Shown: in pieces, positions 1 to 8,851 of the stretch | Layout of the letters: every line of letters starts with the position of its first letter | Position numbering within the stretch: position 1 is the stretch's first letter | NCBI RefSeq assembly: GCF_042466115.1 | Contig: NZ_JAXHBQ010000001.1 | Span: 2,666,001-2,730,000, forward strand | Direction of reading: 5' to 3' | Length of the DNA: 64,000 nt | From: SW4 sp042466115 | GTDB taxonomy: Bacteria; Pseudomonadota; Alphaproteobacteria; Rhodobacterales; Rhodobacteraceae | Position numbers and translations under genes: made by a program | The notes under the pieces: generated by a model | The model's input: only the letters and a program-made list of their open reading frames with translations | What the model was told of the DNA's origin: nothing | The model's database searches: none

Positions 1-1
1 T

Positions 2-403
2 GAACAAGGCGAGGCGCGTTTCCTTGAGGTGCGCGCGCCTGTTGGATTGCCCGAAGACTTCATCACCGCCCTTGATCGCAAGCTGGCCAGCGCCGCGGGG
101 CTGGCGCGGTCGGCCTATCTGGTCGGCGCGACATACGAAGGGGGTGCGAAGGGGCATTTCCTGGCCTTTGTCGATGCGATTGCCCCCGCCCAAAGCGCGT
201 TGGCCCAGTCCGTGGCCGAGGCATTGACCTTTTCGGGGATCGAGGCAGGCGCGCTTGATGTCGGTTTCATTGACGCATCAGACGCGATGGCCGCACGCCT
301 TGCCAAGGTTGGTTTGCGGTTCGATCTGCCTGCGGCCAAGACGCCTGCCACCCCTGGCGCAAACCCCGGCATGGACCCGTCCCGCCCGCCAAAGCTGAAA
401 TGA
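2..403 (+). CDS. SseB family protein, C-terminal part (5' truncated by window edge)
   Basis: The reading frame is open from base 2 to the stop at 401-403, giving the last 133 or so residues. The start lies outside the window. The sequence (LPEDFITALDRKLA, then GHFLAFVDAI, then GALDVGFIDASD) looks like the C-terminal half of SseB-family proteins, which are small cytosolic proteins of uncertain function named after the enterobacterial enhanced serine sensitivity protein. The tail is Ala/Pro-rich and low in complexity. The gene converges on ghrA with a 90-base gap that holds a Rhodobacteraceae-type intergenic repeat. The family call rests on pattern recognition of a partial protein. Confidence 0.7.
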   Translation, partial: EQGEARFLEVRAPVGLPEDFITALDRKLASAAGLARSAYLVGATYEGGAKGHFLAFVDAIAPAQSALAQSVAEALTFSGIEAGALDVGFIDASDAMAARLAKVGLRFDLPAAKTPATPGANPGMDPSRPPKLK

Positions 404-431
404 GCGGCTGCGCCGCGCGCGATGTTTTGAC

Positions 432-490
432 GGGGCCTTGCCCCCTTGGCCTGCTGCCAATTCCCCCAGAGTATTTGCAAACAAAAGAAG
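432..490. repeat. Intergenic repeat, copy 1 (paired with 8991-9049)
   Basis: A 59-base sequence, about 50 of 59 positions identical to 8991-9049. It has a GGGGC...GCCCC hairpin, a second TTGGC/GCCAA hairpin, then the conserved segments AATTCCCC, GAGTATTT and AACAAAAGAAG. The second hairpin keeps its pairing in both copies although the loop differs. It sits just past the ghrA stop, so it may act as a transcription end signal between two convergent genes. Similar intergenic sequences are, from memory, frequent in roseobacter genomes. Confidence 0.65.
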
Positions 491-493
491 GGC

Positions 494-1426
494 TTAGTAG
501 CCGCGTGACCGGTTGACGAGGTTCTTGAGTGGCTGGCCGGCTTCAACCCGCGCGATGTTTTGCGCGATGACTTTTGCGGCACTTGCCGGGCGCGTCTCCG
601 AGGCAATATGCGGCGTGACCGTGACCTTTGGATGTGTCCAATAGGGGTTGCCCGCGGGCAGGGGTTCCTGGCGGAAAACATCAAGTGTGGCGTGGGCGAT
701 TTGACCCGTCTCCAGTGCAGCGAGCAGGGCCGTATCGTCAATCAGCGGCCCGCGCCCCGGATTGATGACAAAAGCACCCTTGGCGAGGTGCGCCAGCCGT
801 TCGGCGTTGATGAGGTTGCGGGTAAGCGGCGTCAAAGGCAGCAGAAGGATCAGGATTTCAGCATTGGTCAGGGCCTGTTCCAGCCCCGCGCTACCGTGCA
901 GGCAGGTGATCCCCTCGATTGTCTTTGCTCCGCGCGACCAGCCGGTGACGGGAAAGCTCAGGCTGGCAAGTGCCTGTCCGCAGGCTGCCCCCAAGGCACC
1001 AAGCCCAAGGACCGTGACAGGGCGATCACCGGCCAGCGGCGGGACATGATCGCGCCAGACACCGTCCTGACCAAAGATATGGGTATCCATCCCAAGGTGG
1101 TGGCGCAAGGTATGCCCGACAACCCATTCGACCATCCCTTGCGTCAATCCCGGATCAACGAGGCGCGCCAGTGGCTGGGTCAGCGTGTCATTCGTGACGA
1201 TGGTTTCAACGCCTGCCCAAAGACTAAGGACAGCCTTGCAGCGGGTGAAGGGCGCGAAATCGGTCAGGGCCGGATTGGGGGCAAAGACGATATAATCGAC
1301 GGTTGCGGGCGCATGATCGCGCGACAGGTGGGCGTGCACCCCCGCCTTTTCCAACGCCTGTGGCAGAACGACGTTATAGTCGTCCCAAACATGATCAGCG
1401 GCCGAGAAATGGATATTGAGAGGCAT
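494..1426 (-). CDS. ghrA: Glyoxylate/hydroxypyruvate reductase A (2-hydroxyacid dehydrogenase)
   Basis: A 310-residue D-isomer-specific 2-hydroxyacid dehydrogenase that would reduce glyoxylate or hydroxypyruvate with NAD(P)H in the cytosol. The Rossmann fold glycine motif is VLGLGALGAACG near residue 140. The C-terminal catalytic segment has INPGRGPLIDD, then LDVFRQEPLP (catalytic Glu), then TVTPHIASET (catalytic His). The length matches the GhrA subgroup (about 310 residues). It begins 3 bases after the rodA stop, so it is the last gene of the mre operon here, an arrangement that is not functionally obvious. Other 2-ketoacid substrates are possible. Confidence 0.88.
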   Translation of the reverse strand: MPLNIHFSAADHVWDDYNVVLPQALEKAGVHAHLSRDHAPATVDYIVFAPNPALTDFAPFTRCKAVLSLWAGVETIVTNDTLTQPLARLVDPGLTQGMVEWVVGHTLRHHLGMDTHIFGQDGVWRDHVPPLAGDRPVTVLGLGALGAACGQALASLSFPVTGWSRGAKTIEGITCLHGSAGLEQALTNAEILILLLPLTPLTRNLINAERLAHLAKGAFVINPGRGPLIDDTALLAALETGQIAHATLDVFRQEPLPAGNPYWTHPKVTVTPHIASETRPASAAKVIAQNIARVEAGQPLKNLVNRSRGY

Positions 1427-1429
1427 GAC

Positions 1430-2570
1430 TTAACGTGGCCTGTGCACATGCGCGCTTTGGACCAGACCAAAGCCTGCCAGCAGGACCAGCATGGCCGATC
1501 CGCCATAGCTGACCAATGGCAGCGGCACACCGACAACGGGTGCAAGGCCCATGACCATCGCCATGTTGACCGCAAAATACAGGAAAAACGTCATTGCCAC
1601 GCCAAGCGTGACAAGGCTGGCAAAGCGATCCTTGTTTTGCAGTGCCGAACTGACGGCAAACAGGATGATCAGTGTGTAAAGGATCAGCAGGGCAAAGGCG
1701 CCGACAAAGCCGAATTCCTCGGCCAATGTGGTAAAGATAAAGTCGGTGTGTTTTTCGGGTAGAAAGTTCAACCGCGATTGGGTGCCCTGCATGAACCCGC
1801 GCCCTGTCCAGCCACCCGACCCAAGCGCGATTTTCGCCTGCGTGATGTGATAGCCTTCGGCCAGAGGGTTTGCGGTGGGATCAAGGAAGGTGTTGATCCG
1901 GCTGATATTGGTAGTCTTCAAGGAACTGCCAAGACGTGCCTTGCGACTGGAACACCGCCACAACAGCGCCGATCCCTGCCGCAATCACGCCTGCGAAATA
2001 GGCCCAGTGGACACCCGCCAGAAACATCATCACCCCGCCGCCCATCAACAGCAAAAGTGATGTGCCAAGATCGGGTTGGCTCAGGACCAGATAAACGGGA
2101 ATGAGGGTCAGCGCGACCGGCGCCATAACCCAAAGCGGGCGCGAGGTTTTTTCAATCGGCAACCAGTCGTAATAGGCGGCCAGTAACATCACAAGCGCGA
2201 TTTTCATCACTTCGGAGGGTTGCAACACCATAAAGCCAAGGTCAATCCAGCGTTGCGACCCGCCCCGTGTCACACCAATAAACTCGACCAGTATCAACAG
2301 GATAATGGCAAAGACGTAGGCCAGAACCGCCATGTTTCGCCAAAACCAGATGGGCACCATCGCGATGGCCAACATAAGCGTAAGCCCAAGGCCAAAGCGG
2401 GCGACCTGCGGGCGCACCCACGGATCCATCGACCCGCCCGCGACGGAATAAAGCATCAGGAAACCGGCCGCGGCGACAGCCGTAAGCAAGATCACGATAG
2501 GCCAGTTCAGGTGCAGCAGCTTGCGAAAGCCGGTGGGCACATACTTGGCCTGATACTCAAGATAACTCAT
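1430..2570 (-). pseudogene. rodA: Rod shape-determining protein RodA, interrupted by a +1 frameshift
   Basis: RodA is the SEDS-family peptidoglycan glycosyltransferase that works with PBP2 in the elongasome. The first 218 or so residues (from MSYLEYQAKYVP) read in one frame through GTSWQFLEDYQ. Then the frame is lost and hits a stop at 1881. The rest (ISRINTFLDPTANPL, then GYHITQAKIALGSGG, ending QSAHVHRPR) continues in another frame to 1430. Removing one base (the A at 1907 on the plus strand) joins DYQ to ISRINTFLDP and gives a normal 379-residue RodA. Neighbouring mrdA, mreD, mreC and mreB are intact. This is either a true lesion or a sequencing error; the latter is more likely because both halves are fully conserved. 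Confidence 0.88.
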
Positions 2571-2573
2571 GCG

Positions 2574-4511
2574 TCAGGCCCGATCCGTTGACGGCGGCAG
2601 AACAATGTCGCGCAATTGGAAAGTGCGATGCTGTTCGGCGATCCGGCCACGCGCGCTGGATGGGTAAGCCGACAGCGGCGGCGTGCCGTCATAAAGCGCT
2701 TGCAGCATGATATCACGGGCAATCGGGGCCGCGGCCACTGATCCGCCCCCGCCGTGTTCCACAACCACTGCGACCGCATATTTCGGGTTCTCGAAGGGGG
2801 CAAAACTGACGAACAATGCATGATCGCGCCGTTCCCACGGCAGGTCTTCGTTGCGGGTCACGCCGCGTGCGCGCTCTTCTGCGGTGATCCGGCGCACCTG
2901 GCTGGTGCCGGTCTTGCCTGCCATGCGAAATGCGTCTTCGACGATGCGCGATCCGAAACCGGTGCCACGGTTGTGGTTCGTGACCGCATACATCGACTGG
3001 CGCACACGGCGCAGGTAGTTTTCGTTCAAACCCAGTGGTTCACCCGCGCCCGAGGGCTGTTCAACCCCGTCAATGGCGCGCACAAGGCGCGGTGTTACAG
3101 ACCTGCCCGTGGCAATCCGCGCGGTCATGATGGCCAGTTGCAAGGGCGAGGCCAGCACATAGCCCTGCCCGATGGACGCGTTGACCGTATCACCGATCCG
3201 CCAGTCTTCGCCGCGCACTTCGGCCTTCCAGGCCTTGTCGGGGGCCAGCCCGCTTGAAACAGCCGACAGCGGCACATCGTGTTTGATGCCAATCCCCAGC
3301 TTGCGGGCCATTTCGGCGATCTTGTCGATCCCGACACGCTGGGCAAGGTCATAATAATAGACATCGCAGCTTTGCTTGAGGCTTTCGTGCAGATTGATAT
3401 TGCCGTGACCCGACCGTTTCCAGCAGTGGAACCGTACGTCCGACACATCTGTATGGCCGCCGCAATAGACAGTTTCTTCGGGGTCGACGTCGCCGTTTTC
3501 AAGCGCCGCCAATGCCGTAACCATCTTGAAGGTTGAACCGGGCGGATAGGCGCCCTGCACGGCCTTGGCGGACAGGGGCAGGTATTTGTCTTCGTTCAAC
3601 CCGCGCCAGTCGGCCACGGAAATCCCGCGCACAAACAGGTTCGGATCAAACGTCGGAGCCGAGCCGATGGCGCGCAAGTCACCGTTTTCAAGGTCAATGA
3701 CAACGGCCGACGCGCTTTCGCCCTGCATGCGGACCTGGAGGTAGTTTTGCAGCCGGGCATCGACGCTCAGTTGCAGGTCAGCACCCGGCACGCCTTCCTG
3801 ACGGTCAAGTTCGCGCATCACGCGGCCCACGGCGTTGACTTCGATCCGGCGGCTGCCAGCTGATCCACGCAGCGCCCGTTCCATCTTGTTTTCAACGCCG
3901 GTCTTGCCGATTTGAAAGCGCGGGATGCGCAACAGCGGATCATTGTCGTCGATCCGGCCAAGGTCATAATCACTGACCGGGCCAACATAGCCGACCACAT
4001 GCGCCATATCCGATTGCATCGGATAAAGGCGTGACAATCCGACCTCGGCAATCACGCCGGGTAGGGCAGGGGCGTTGACGGTCACGCGGGTGATGTCATC
4101 CCATGTCAGCCGGTCGGCAATGGTGACGGGCACAAAGGCGGAACGGCGCAATTCAACCAGCGCATTTTCGATCGCTTCGGGTGGCAACGGCACAAGCCGC
4201 GACAGGCGGGCCAGCACGTTTTCGACATCGCCTGCGTCTTCGCGGACCATGACGATGCGGTAGTTTTGTTCATTTCCGGCAAGGGGTATGCCGTTGATAT
4301 CAAAGATCAAACCACGCGGTGGCGGCAAAAGGTGAATGTTGATCCGGTTTTCATCGGCCAGCAGGCGATACTGGTCGGCCTGTTCGATCTGCATCGAGCG
4401 CATCCGCAACCCAAGCGCGCCCACGACACCAACCTGAGCCGCGCCCAGCACAAGCGCCCTGCGGCTGATCTTGCGTGCGCTTTCGGCGGTGTCCTTTGGT
4501 GCGCGCCTCAT
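2574..4511 (-). CDS. mrdA: Penicillin-binding protein 2, peptidoglycan D,D-transpeptidase
   Basis: A 645-residue class B PBP of the cell-elongation machinery that crosslinks peptidoglycan in the periplasm. Residues 15-36 or so form the single N-terminal membrane anchor. A dimerisation domain follows (PPPRGLIFDINGIPLA at about 63-78). The transpeptidase domain has the active-site motif STFK (Ser326, Lys329), the second motif SCD (381-383) typical of the PBP2 subclass, and the KTG motif (533-535). The start overlaps the mreD stop by 4 bases (ATGA), so the two are translationally coupled. It lies 3 bases upstream of rodA, its usual SEDS partner. Confidence 0.96.
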   Translation of the reverse strand: MRRAPKDTAESARKISRRALVLGAAQVGVVGALGLRMRSMQIEQADQYRLLADENRINIHLLPPPRGLIFDINGIPLAGNEQNYRIVMVREDAGDVENVLARLSRLVPLPPEAIENALVELRRSAFVPVTIADRLTWDDITRVTVNAPALPGVIAEVGLSRLYPMQSDMAHVVGYVGPVSDYDLGRIDDNDPLLRIPRFQIGKTGVENKMERALRGSAGSRRIEVNAVGRVMRELDRQEGVPGADLQLSVDARLQNYLQVRMQGESASAVVIDLENGDLRAIGSAPTFDPNLFVRGISVADWRGLNEDKYLPLSAKAVQGAYPPGSTFKMVTALAALENGDVDPEETVYCGGHTDVSDVRFHCWKRSGHGNINLHESLKQSCDVYYYDLAQRVGIDKIAEMARKLGIGIKHDVPLSAVSSGLAPDKAWKAEVRGEDWRIGDTVNASIGQGYVLASPLQLAIMTARIATGRSVTPRLVRAIDGVEQPSGAGEPLGLNENYLRRVRQSMYAVTNHNRGTGFGSRIVEDAFRMAGKTGTSQVRRITAEERARGVTRNEDLPWERRDHALFVSFAPFENPKYAVAVVVEHGGGGSVAAAPIARDIMLQALYDGTPPLSAYPSSARGRIAEQHRTFQLRDIVLPPSTDRA

Positions 4512-5047
4512 ATGCGATGCCCCCGTGAATCAACCGCACCGGCAGCAGGGCGGCTGACCCCGAACACCACATGCGACAGGCCGACAACGACCGGATAGAA
4601 CAGGATTGTCAGCACCATCTGCGTCATTGTCAAACCCAGCGGCGCTTGGGGGACCAGCACCATCGCAAGGACCGCGCGATAGGCAATTGTGATGCCAACA
4701 ATGCCTGCGGCGACGGTGGCCCATTCAACCGGAAACGGCATCGCGCGCAGGCCGGCAGCGCGTGCGCGCAACATTTCGGTCAGAATCAGCACCAGTGCTG
4801 TCCAAAGCCCCGGCGGGCGCTGGAACAGAAAATCGGCGAGCAGGAATACCGTGCCAATGAGAAGGGCAGGCACATAATCAGGTCGCCGCGCTGCCCATGT
4901 CAGGGCAAGGCACAGCATTGCATCAGGAAACCCGATGCTGCGCGGCATGGTTTCCAGCGGCAACAATTGCACAAAGACAATCGCCAAAGTCAGCGCCGCA
5001 AAAATCGCGCGACCGATCCAGACTTGTGTGGTGGGAGAGTCAGCCAT
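4508..5047 (-). CDS. mreD: Rod shape-determining protein MreD
   Basis: A 179-residue integral membrane protein with several hydrophobic helices (for example IGRAIFAALTLAIVFVQLLP at 11-30 and the stretch around 85-130). MreD is a poorly conserved inner-membrane component of the elongasome that binds MreC. The call rests on hydropathy, length and position between mreC and mrdA. It overlaps mreC by 8 bases upstream and mrdA by 4 bases downstream. Tight overlaps on both sides suggest coupled translation of the whole shape operon. Confidence 0.88.
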   Translation of the reverse strand: MADSPTTQVWIGRAIFAALTLAIVFVQLLPLETMPRSIGFPDAMLCLALTWAARRPDYVPALLIGTVFLLADFLFQRPPGLWTALVLILTEMLRARAAGLRAMPFPVEWATVAAGIVGITIAYRAVLAMVLVPQAPLGLTMTQMVLTILFYPVVVGLSHVVFGVSRPAAGAVDSRGHRI

Positions 5048-5966
5048 CGGTGGCTTCCTCGGCGTTCACCTCGGCGGGGGGGTCAACTGTGGGCAGGACC
5101 GGTGGATCAACCGGGGCGATCAAGGCACCTGTGTCGCTGATCCTTTCGGCCTCTTGGCTGCGCAGGACGCGCAGGAATTCAAGGCGTTCGTAATCCGCGG
5201 ACAGGCGCACGCGCAAGCGGCGGTCATTGCCCAGGGCCACCCGCCCGACCAGCAGATCGGCCGGGAACAACCCGCCATCGCCGGAGCTGACCACGCGGTC
5301 GCCGGGGCGCACGGCGTCCGGTGTTTCAAGAAATTCGATCGGCGGGTTGATCGTGTTGTCGCCAACCAACACCGCGCGTTGGCCCGATGGCTGGATCGTT
5401 ACCGGAATCCGGCTGGACGTATCGGTCAGCAGGATCACACGGCTGGTATTTTCGCCCACGCCACTGATCCGCCCCACAAGGCCGATCCCGTCCATCGTTG
5501 GCCAGCCGTCCAGAATACCGTCACGCGCACCGACGTTCAGCAACACCGATTGGCGAAACGGCGACCCGCTGTCGGCCAGCACCACGCCCGTCACATGGGT
5601 GATTTGCGGATCAAGGCGCACATTGTTCAAATCGCGCAGCTTGGCGTTTTCCTGTTCCAGTTGCAGTGCCGCCTCGCGCCAGGCTCGCATCTGTTGCAAT
5701 TCGCGGCGCAGATCGCGGTTTTGTTCGGCAATCCGTTGATAACTCTGGAAATCCGCGATCAGGTTCACGGTGCCTGTCACCGGTGCCATCGCCCAATCAA
5801 ACGACGGCACGACCCGGTCAATCACGGCCGCACGAAACCTTTCAACGCGCGGACTGTCGATCCGCCAGACCAGAAAGACGGCGAACATAAACAGCACCAG
5901 CACCCCGATCAGAAGCCTGCGGAGCGGGTTGATATAGTCGTCGTTGTTCTGCCGGTCGCGTGCCAA
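5040..5966 (-). CDS. mreC: Rod shape-determining protein MreC
   Basis: A 308-residue bitopic protein: a short cytosolic N-terminus, one membrane helix (LLIGVLVLFMFAVFLVW, about 18-34), a coiled coil (about 80-120, LQQMRAWREAALQLEQENAKL) and a periplasmic beta-rich domain. It scaffolds MreB, MreD, PBP2 and RodA. The C-terminus is an extra Pro/Glu-rich tail. The start appears to be TTG (MARDRQNNDDY), 26 bases after the mreB stop, with a G-rich Shine-Dalgarno-like stretch upstream. No ATG is available before the membrane helix, so a TTG start is likely. Confidence 0.93.
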   Translation of the reverse strand: MARDRQNNDDYINPLRRLLIGVLVLFMFAVFLVWRIDSPRVERFRAAVIDRVVPSFDWAMAPVTGTVNLIADFQSYQRIAEQNRDLRRELQQMRAWREAALQLEQENAKLRDLNNVRLDPQITHVTGVVLADSGSPFRQSVLLNVGARDGILDGWPTMDGIGLVGRISGVGENTSRVILLTDTSSRIPVTIQPSGQRAVLVGDNTINPPIEFLETPDAVRPGDRVVSSGDGGLFPADLLVGRVALGNDRRLRVRLSADYERLEFLRVLRSQEAERISDTGALIAPVDPPVLPTVDPPAEVNAEEATDG

Positions 5967-5992
5967 GGGTGGCTTACCCCCCTCGTGTTAGA

Positions 5993-7030
5993 TTAGCTGT
6001 CGTAATCTATGACATGGCGGAGCTGTTTTTCATACTCCAGAGCCTTGCCGGTGCCGAGCGCCACACAATTAAGTGACTCGTCAGCGACCGAAATCGCAAG
6101 GCCGGTCTGTTCGCGCAGCGCCAGATCAAGTTCGCCCAGCAATGCGCCACCACCTGTCAGCATCACGCCACGGTCAACAATGTCAGCCGCCAGATCGGGC
6201 GGGGTGGCTTCCAGCGCGGTCATCACCGCCTCGCAGATTTGCTGCACGGGTTCGGCAAGGGCTTCGGCAACCTGGGCTTGGGAAATCTCGGTTTCCTTGG
6301 GCACACCATTGAGCAGGTCGCGGCCACGGATCTGCATGGATGCACCACGGCCATCGTCGGGCATGCGGGCCGTGCCGATAGATGTCTTGATCCGTTCAGC
6401 GGTGGATTCACCAATCAGCAGGTTATGCTGGCGGCGCAAATAGCTGATGATTGCCTCGTCCATGCGGTCACCACCAACGCGCACCGAACGGGCATAAACG
6501 ATGTCACCAAGCGACAGCACCGCAACTTCGGTCGTCCCGCCGCCGATATCCACGACCATGTTGCCGGTCGGATCGGTAATGGGCATGCCGGCCCCGATCG
6601 CCGCTGCAATCGGTTCTGCGATCAGGCCCGCACGGCGCGCACCGGCGGACAGAACTGACTGGCGAATGGCGCGCTTTTCAACGGGTGTCGCGCCGTGGGG
6701 GACACAAACGATGATCTTGGGCTTCGAAAAGGTCGTGCGTTTGTGGACCTTGCGGATGAAATGTTTGATCATTTCCTCGGCGGTATCAAAGTCGGCGATC
6801 ACGCCTTCGCGCATGGGGCGGATGGCCTGAATTGATCCGGGCGTGCGGCCCAGCATCAGCTTGGCATCTTCGCCCACGGCCAGCACTTTTTTGACGCCGT
6901 CCTTGAGGTGGTAGGCAACCACGGACGGTTCGGACAAGACAATGCCCTTGCCGCGCACATAAACAAGTGTGTTCGCTGTCCCAAGGTCAATCGCCATGTC
7001 TGACGAAAACAAGCTGCCCAAACCAAACAT
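5993..7030 (-). CDS. mreB: Rod shape-determining protein MreB (actin-like filament)
   Basis: A 345-residue bacterial actin homologue that forms membrane-bound antiparallel filaments and steers cell-wall elongation. The ATP-binding phosphate-1 motif DLGTANTLVYV starts at residue 15. The phosphate-2 motif is VVDIGGGTTEVAV, and the adenosine motif is GVMLTGGGALLG near the C-terminus. An amphipathic N-terminus (MFGLGSLFSSD) is the expected membrane contact. It is the first gene of the mreBCD-mrdA-rodA-ghrA operon. The length and sequence are fully typical. Confidence 0.98.
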   Translation of the reverse strand: MFGLGSLFSSDMAIDLGTANTLVYVRGKGIVLSEPSVVAYHLKDGVKKVLAVGEDAKLMLGRTPGSIQAIRPMREGVIADFDTAEEMIKHFIRKVHKRTTFSKPKIIVCVPHGATPVEKRAIRQSVLSAGARRAGLIAEPIAAAIGAGMPITDPTGNMVVDIGGGTTEVAVLSLGDIVYARSVRVGGDRMDEAIISYLRRQHNLLIGESTAERIKTSIGTARMPDDGRGASMQIRGRDLLNGVPKETEISQAQVAEALAEPVQQICEAVMTALEATPPDLAADIVDRGVMLTGGGALLGELDLALREQTGLAISVADESLNCVALGTGKALEYEKQLRHVIDYDS

Positions 7031-7089
7031 AGTCGTGTGTTCCCAATAATTATCTGTCCGCGACTCCCCTGTGGAGGCAGACGTTGCGT

Positions 7090-7118
7090 CTTATAGGGCG
7101 ATGGGCTGTCAGGGGAAA
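7090..7118 (-). promoter_or_regulatory. Possible promoter of the mre operon
   Basis: On the minus strand a TATAAG hexamer (7090-7095) lies 60 bases upstream of the mreB start. A weak TTTCCC hexamer sits 17 bases further up. The gap between the leuA terminator (7162-7182) and mreB holds no gene, so a promoter is expected here. The -35 match is poor and the call is tentative. Confidence 0.3.
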
Positions 7119-7161
7119 GGGGCATTGGCAGGCACATTGGCGTGATGCCGCTTGCGAAAAT

Positions 7162-7182
7162 GGCGGGCCGTGTTGGCCCGCC
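7162..7182 (-). terminator. Terminator after leuA
   Basis: Perfect 8-bp inverted repeat GGCGGGCC / GGCCCGCC with a 5-base loop, 11 bases past the leuA stop and followed on the minus strand by ATTTTCG. It fits a Rho-independent terminator separating leuA from the mre operon. Confidence 0.7.
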
Positions 7183-7192
7183 AAATCAAAGG

Positions 7193-8761
7193 CTATTCAC
7201 CCGCGTCCGTGTAGCGGATTTCCTTGACGTCAGACCCGGGTGCGGATTTTTCGCGCCGCACCAGAAGACGGTTCAACGCGTTGATATAGGCCATGGCGCT
7301 GGCCACGACTGTATCAGTGTCAGCGGACTGGCCAGTGGCGATGCGCCCGTCTTCCTCCATGCGCACCGAAACGGTGGCTTGGGCGTCGGTTCCCTCGGTC
7401 ACGGCGTGCACCTGATAAAGCTGCAAACGCGCGTCATGGGGGAACAGCGCCTTGACGGCGTTAAAGGTCGCATCGACCGGCCCGTCACCGGTGGCGGATG
7501 TGCTGTGATCCTCGCCATCAATTTCAAGCACCATATCGGCCTTTTGCGGGCCATTCATGCCGCAGATCACGGTCAGGTCTTTCAGTTTCAGCCGGTCATC
7601 GTCGCTGTTGTTCTGACGGATCAAGGCGATCAGATCGTCGTCGAACACTTCCTTCTTGCGATCCGCCAGATCCTTGAAGCGCACGAAGATGTCCTTGAGC
7701 TCGTTATCGCCCATCTCGTAGCCCAGCTTGGCCAGCTTGTCGCGCAACGCCGCGCGGCCCGAGTGTTTGCCCAGCGGCAGGGTCGTGCCCGACAGGCCCA
7801 CATCTTCGGGCTTCATCACCTCGAATGTTTCGCGGTTTTTCAGCATCCCGTCCTGGTGGATACCACTTTCGTGCGCAAAGGCGTTTTTGCCGACGATGGC
7901 CTTGTTGAACTGCACAGGAAAGCCCGACACGGTGGCGACACGGCGCGAGATGTTCATGATCTTGCGGGTGTCGATGCCAGTGTCATAGGGCATGATATCG
8001 TGGCGCACCTTCAATGCCATCACGACTTCTTCCAGCGCCGTATTGCCAGCACGTTCGCCCAAGCCATTGATTGTGCATTCAATCTGGCGCGCGCCGCCAT
8101 TGACAGCGGCAAGGCTGTTGGCAGTCGCCATCCCCAGATCGTTGTGACAATGGGTCGAGAAAATCACCGTATCGGCGTTGTCCACCTCGGCGATCAGCCG
8201 TGCGATCAGATCAGCCGATTCCACGGGTTCGGTATAACCGACCGTATCGGGAATGTTGATCGTGCTCGCGCCTGCCTTGATGGCGATATCCACGGTGCGT
8301 TTCAGGAAATCCCATTCGGTGCGCGTGGCATCCATCGACGACCACTGCACGTTGTCACACAGATTGCGCGCATGGGTGACGCAGTCGTGGATGCGATCGG
8401 CCATTTCATCCATCGTCAGGTTCGGAATGGCGCGGTGCAGCGGCGAGGTGCCGATAAAGGTATGGATGCGCGGGGATTTGGCGTGTTTCACGGCCTCCCA
8501 GCAGCGGTCGATATCCTTGAAGTTGGCGCGCGACAGGCCGCAGATCGTCGAGGTGCTGGCACGTTCGGCAATCTCGCTCACGGCTTTGAAATCACCCTCG
8601 GAGGCGATGGGAAACCCCGCCTCGATGATATCGACGCCCATATCGTCAAGCATCTCGGCGATTTCCAGCTTTTCAGCATGGGTCATGGTTGCGCCGGGGG
8701 ATTGTTCGCCGTCACGCAGGGTTGTGTCGAAAATCAACACGCGGTTCTTGTCGTTTGTCAT
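7193..8761 (-). CDS. leuA: 2-isopropylmalate synthase
   Basis: A 522-residue enzyme that condenses 2-oxoisovalerate with acetyl-CoA, the first committed step of leucine biosynthesis. The N-terminal TIM barrel opens with FDTTLRDGEQSPG (Arg16 and Asp17 catalytic and metal-binding), and has STHCHNDLGMATANSL (metal-binding His) and the flexible NGLGERAGNTALEEVVMAL segment. The C-terminal part (about 390-505) is the leucine-sensing regulatory domain (TGDGPVDATFNAVKALFP). An AAAGGA Shine-Dalgarno lies 8 bases before the ATG. Upstream sits a leucine-rich leader ORF with a hairpin, which suggests attenuation by leucyl-tRNA supply as well as feedback inhibition. Confidence 0.97.
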   Translation of the reverse strand: MTNDKNRVLIFDTTLRDGEQSPGATMTHAEKLEIAEMLDDMGVDIIEAGFPIASEGDFKAVSEIAERASTSTICGLSRANFKDIDRCWEAVKHAKSPRIHTFIGTSPLHRAIPNLTMDEMADRIHDCVTHARNLCDNVQWSSMDATRTEWDFLKRTVDIAIKAGASTINIPDTVGYTEPVESADLIARLIAEVDNADTVIFSTHCHNDLGMATANSLAAVNGGARQIECTINGLGERAGNTALEEVVMALKVRHDIMPYDTGIDTRKIMNISRRVATVSGFPVQFNKAIVGKNAFAHESGIHQDGMLKNRETFEVMKPEDVGLSGTTLPLGKHSGRAALRDKLAKLGYEMGDNELKDIFVRFKDLADRKKEVFDDDLIALIRQNNSDDDRLKLKDLTVICGMNGPQKADMVLEIDGEDHSTSATGDGPVDATFNAVKALFPHDARLQLYQVHAVTEGTDAQATVSVRMEEDGRIATGQSADTDTVVASAMAYINALNRLLVRREKSAPGSDVKEIRYTDAGE

Positions 8762-8769
8762 GTGAATGG

Positions 8770-8775
8770 TCCTTT
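8770..8775 (-). promoter_or_regulatory. Ribosome-binding site of leuA, next to the leader hairpin
   Basis: AAAGGA on the minus strand, 8 bases before the leuA ATG. The base of the leader hairpin ends only 3 bases upstream (8779), so the folded hairpin could hinder ribosome loading. Confidence 0.6.
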
Positions 8776-8778
8776 GGT

Positions 8779-8851
8779 CCTTAGCTGAATGTCATGGCGC
8801 GAAACACCTCTGAGCGGTCGCGCCGACAGGCACGCTCAGAGGCAGCTAAGG
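8779..8851 (-). promoter_or_regulatory. leuA leader hairpin (attenuator-like)
   Basis: On the RNA (minus) strand a 19-base 5' arm (8851 to 8833) pairs perfectly with two blocks: CGCTCAGAGG (8816 to 8807) and CAGCTAAGG (8787 to 8779), separated by a 19-base bulge. The 5' arm contains the last five codons and the stop of the leader peptide (Leu-Leu-Ser-Cys-Leu-stop). A ribosome stalled on leucine codons would cover this arm and open the hairpin, freeing the adjacent leuA ribosome-binding site. No U-run follows the stem, which argues for translational rather than intrinsic-terminator control. The mechanism is inferred. Confidence 0.72.

Noticed and set aside
381..383. PBP2 second motif SCD (protein residues 381-383 of mrdA) in place of SxN
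   Set aside because: Looked like a lost catalytic residue, but S-x-D is usual in the PBP2 subclass.
560..1762. 400-codon plus-strand frame over ghrA and rodA
   Set aside because: Composition-driven antisense frame; no domain pattern, and it spans the stop and start of two real genes.
7162..7182. GGCGGGCC/GGCCCGCC as another REP copy
   Set aside because: Loop, length and flanks differ from the 18-bp REP; its position just after leuA fits a terminator.
7142..8788. 548-codon open frame opposite leuA
   Set aside because: Antisense shadow of a conserved gene in GC-rich DNA; the protein has no family pattern and leuA is certain.
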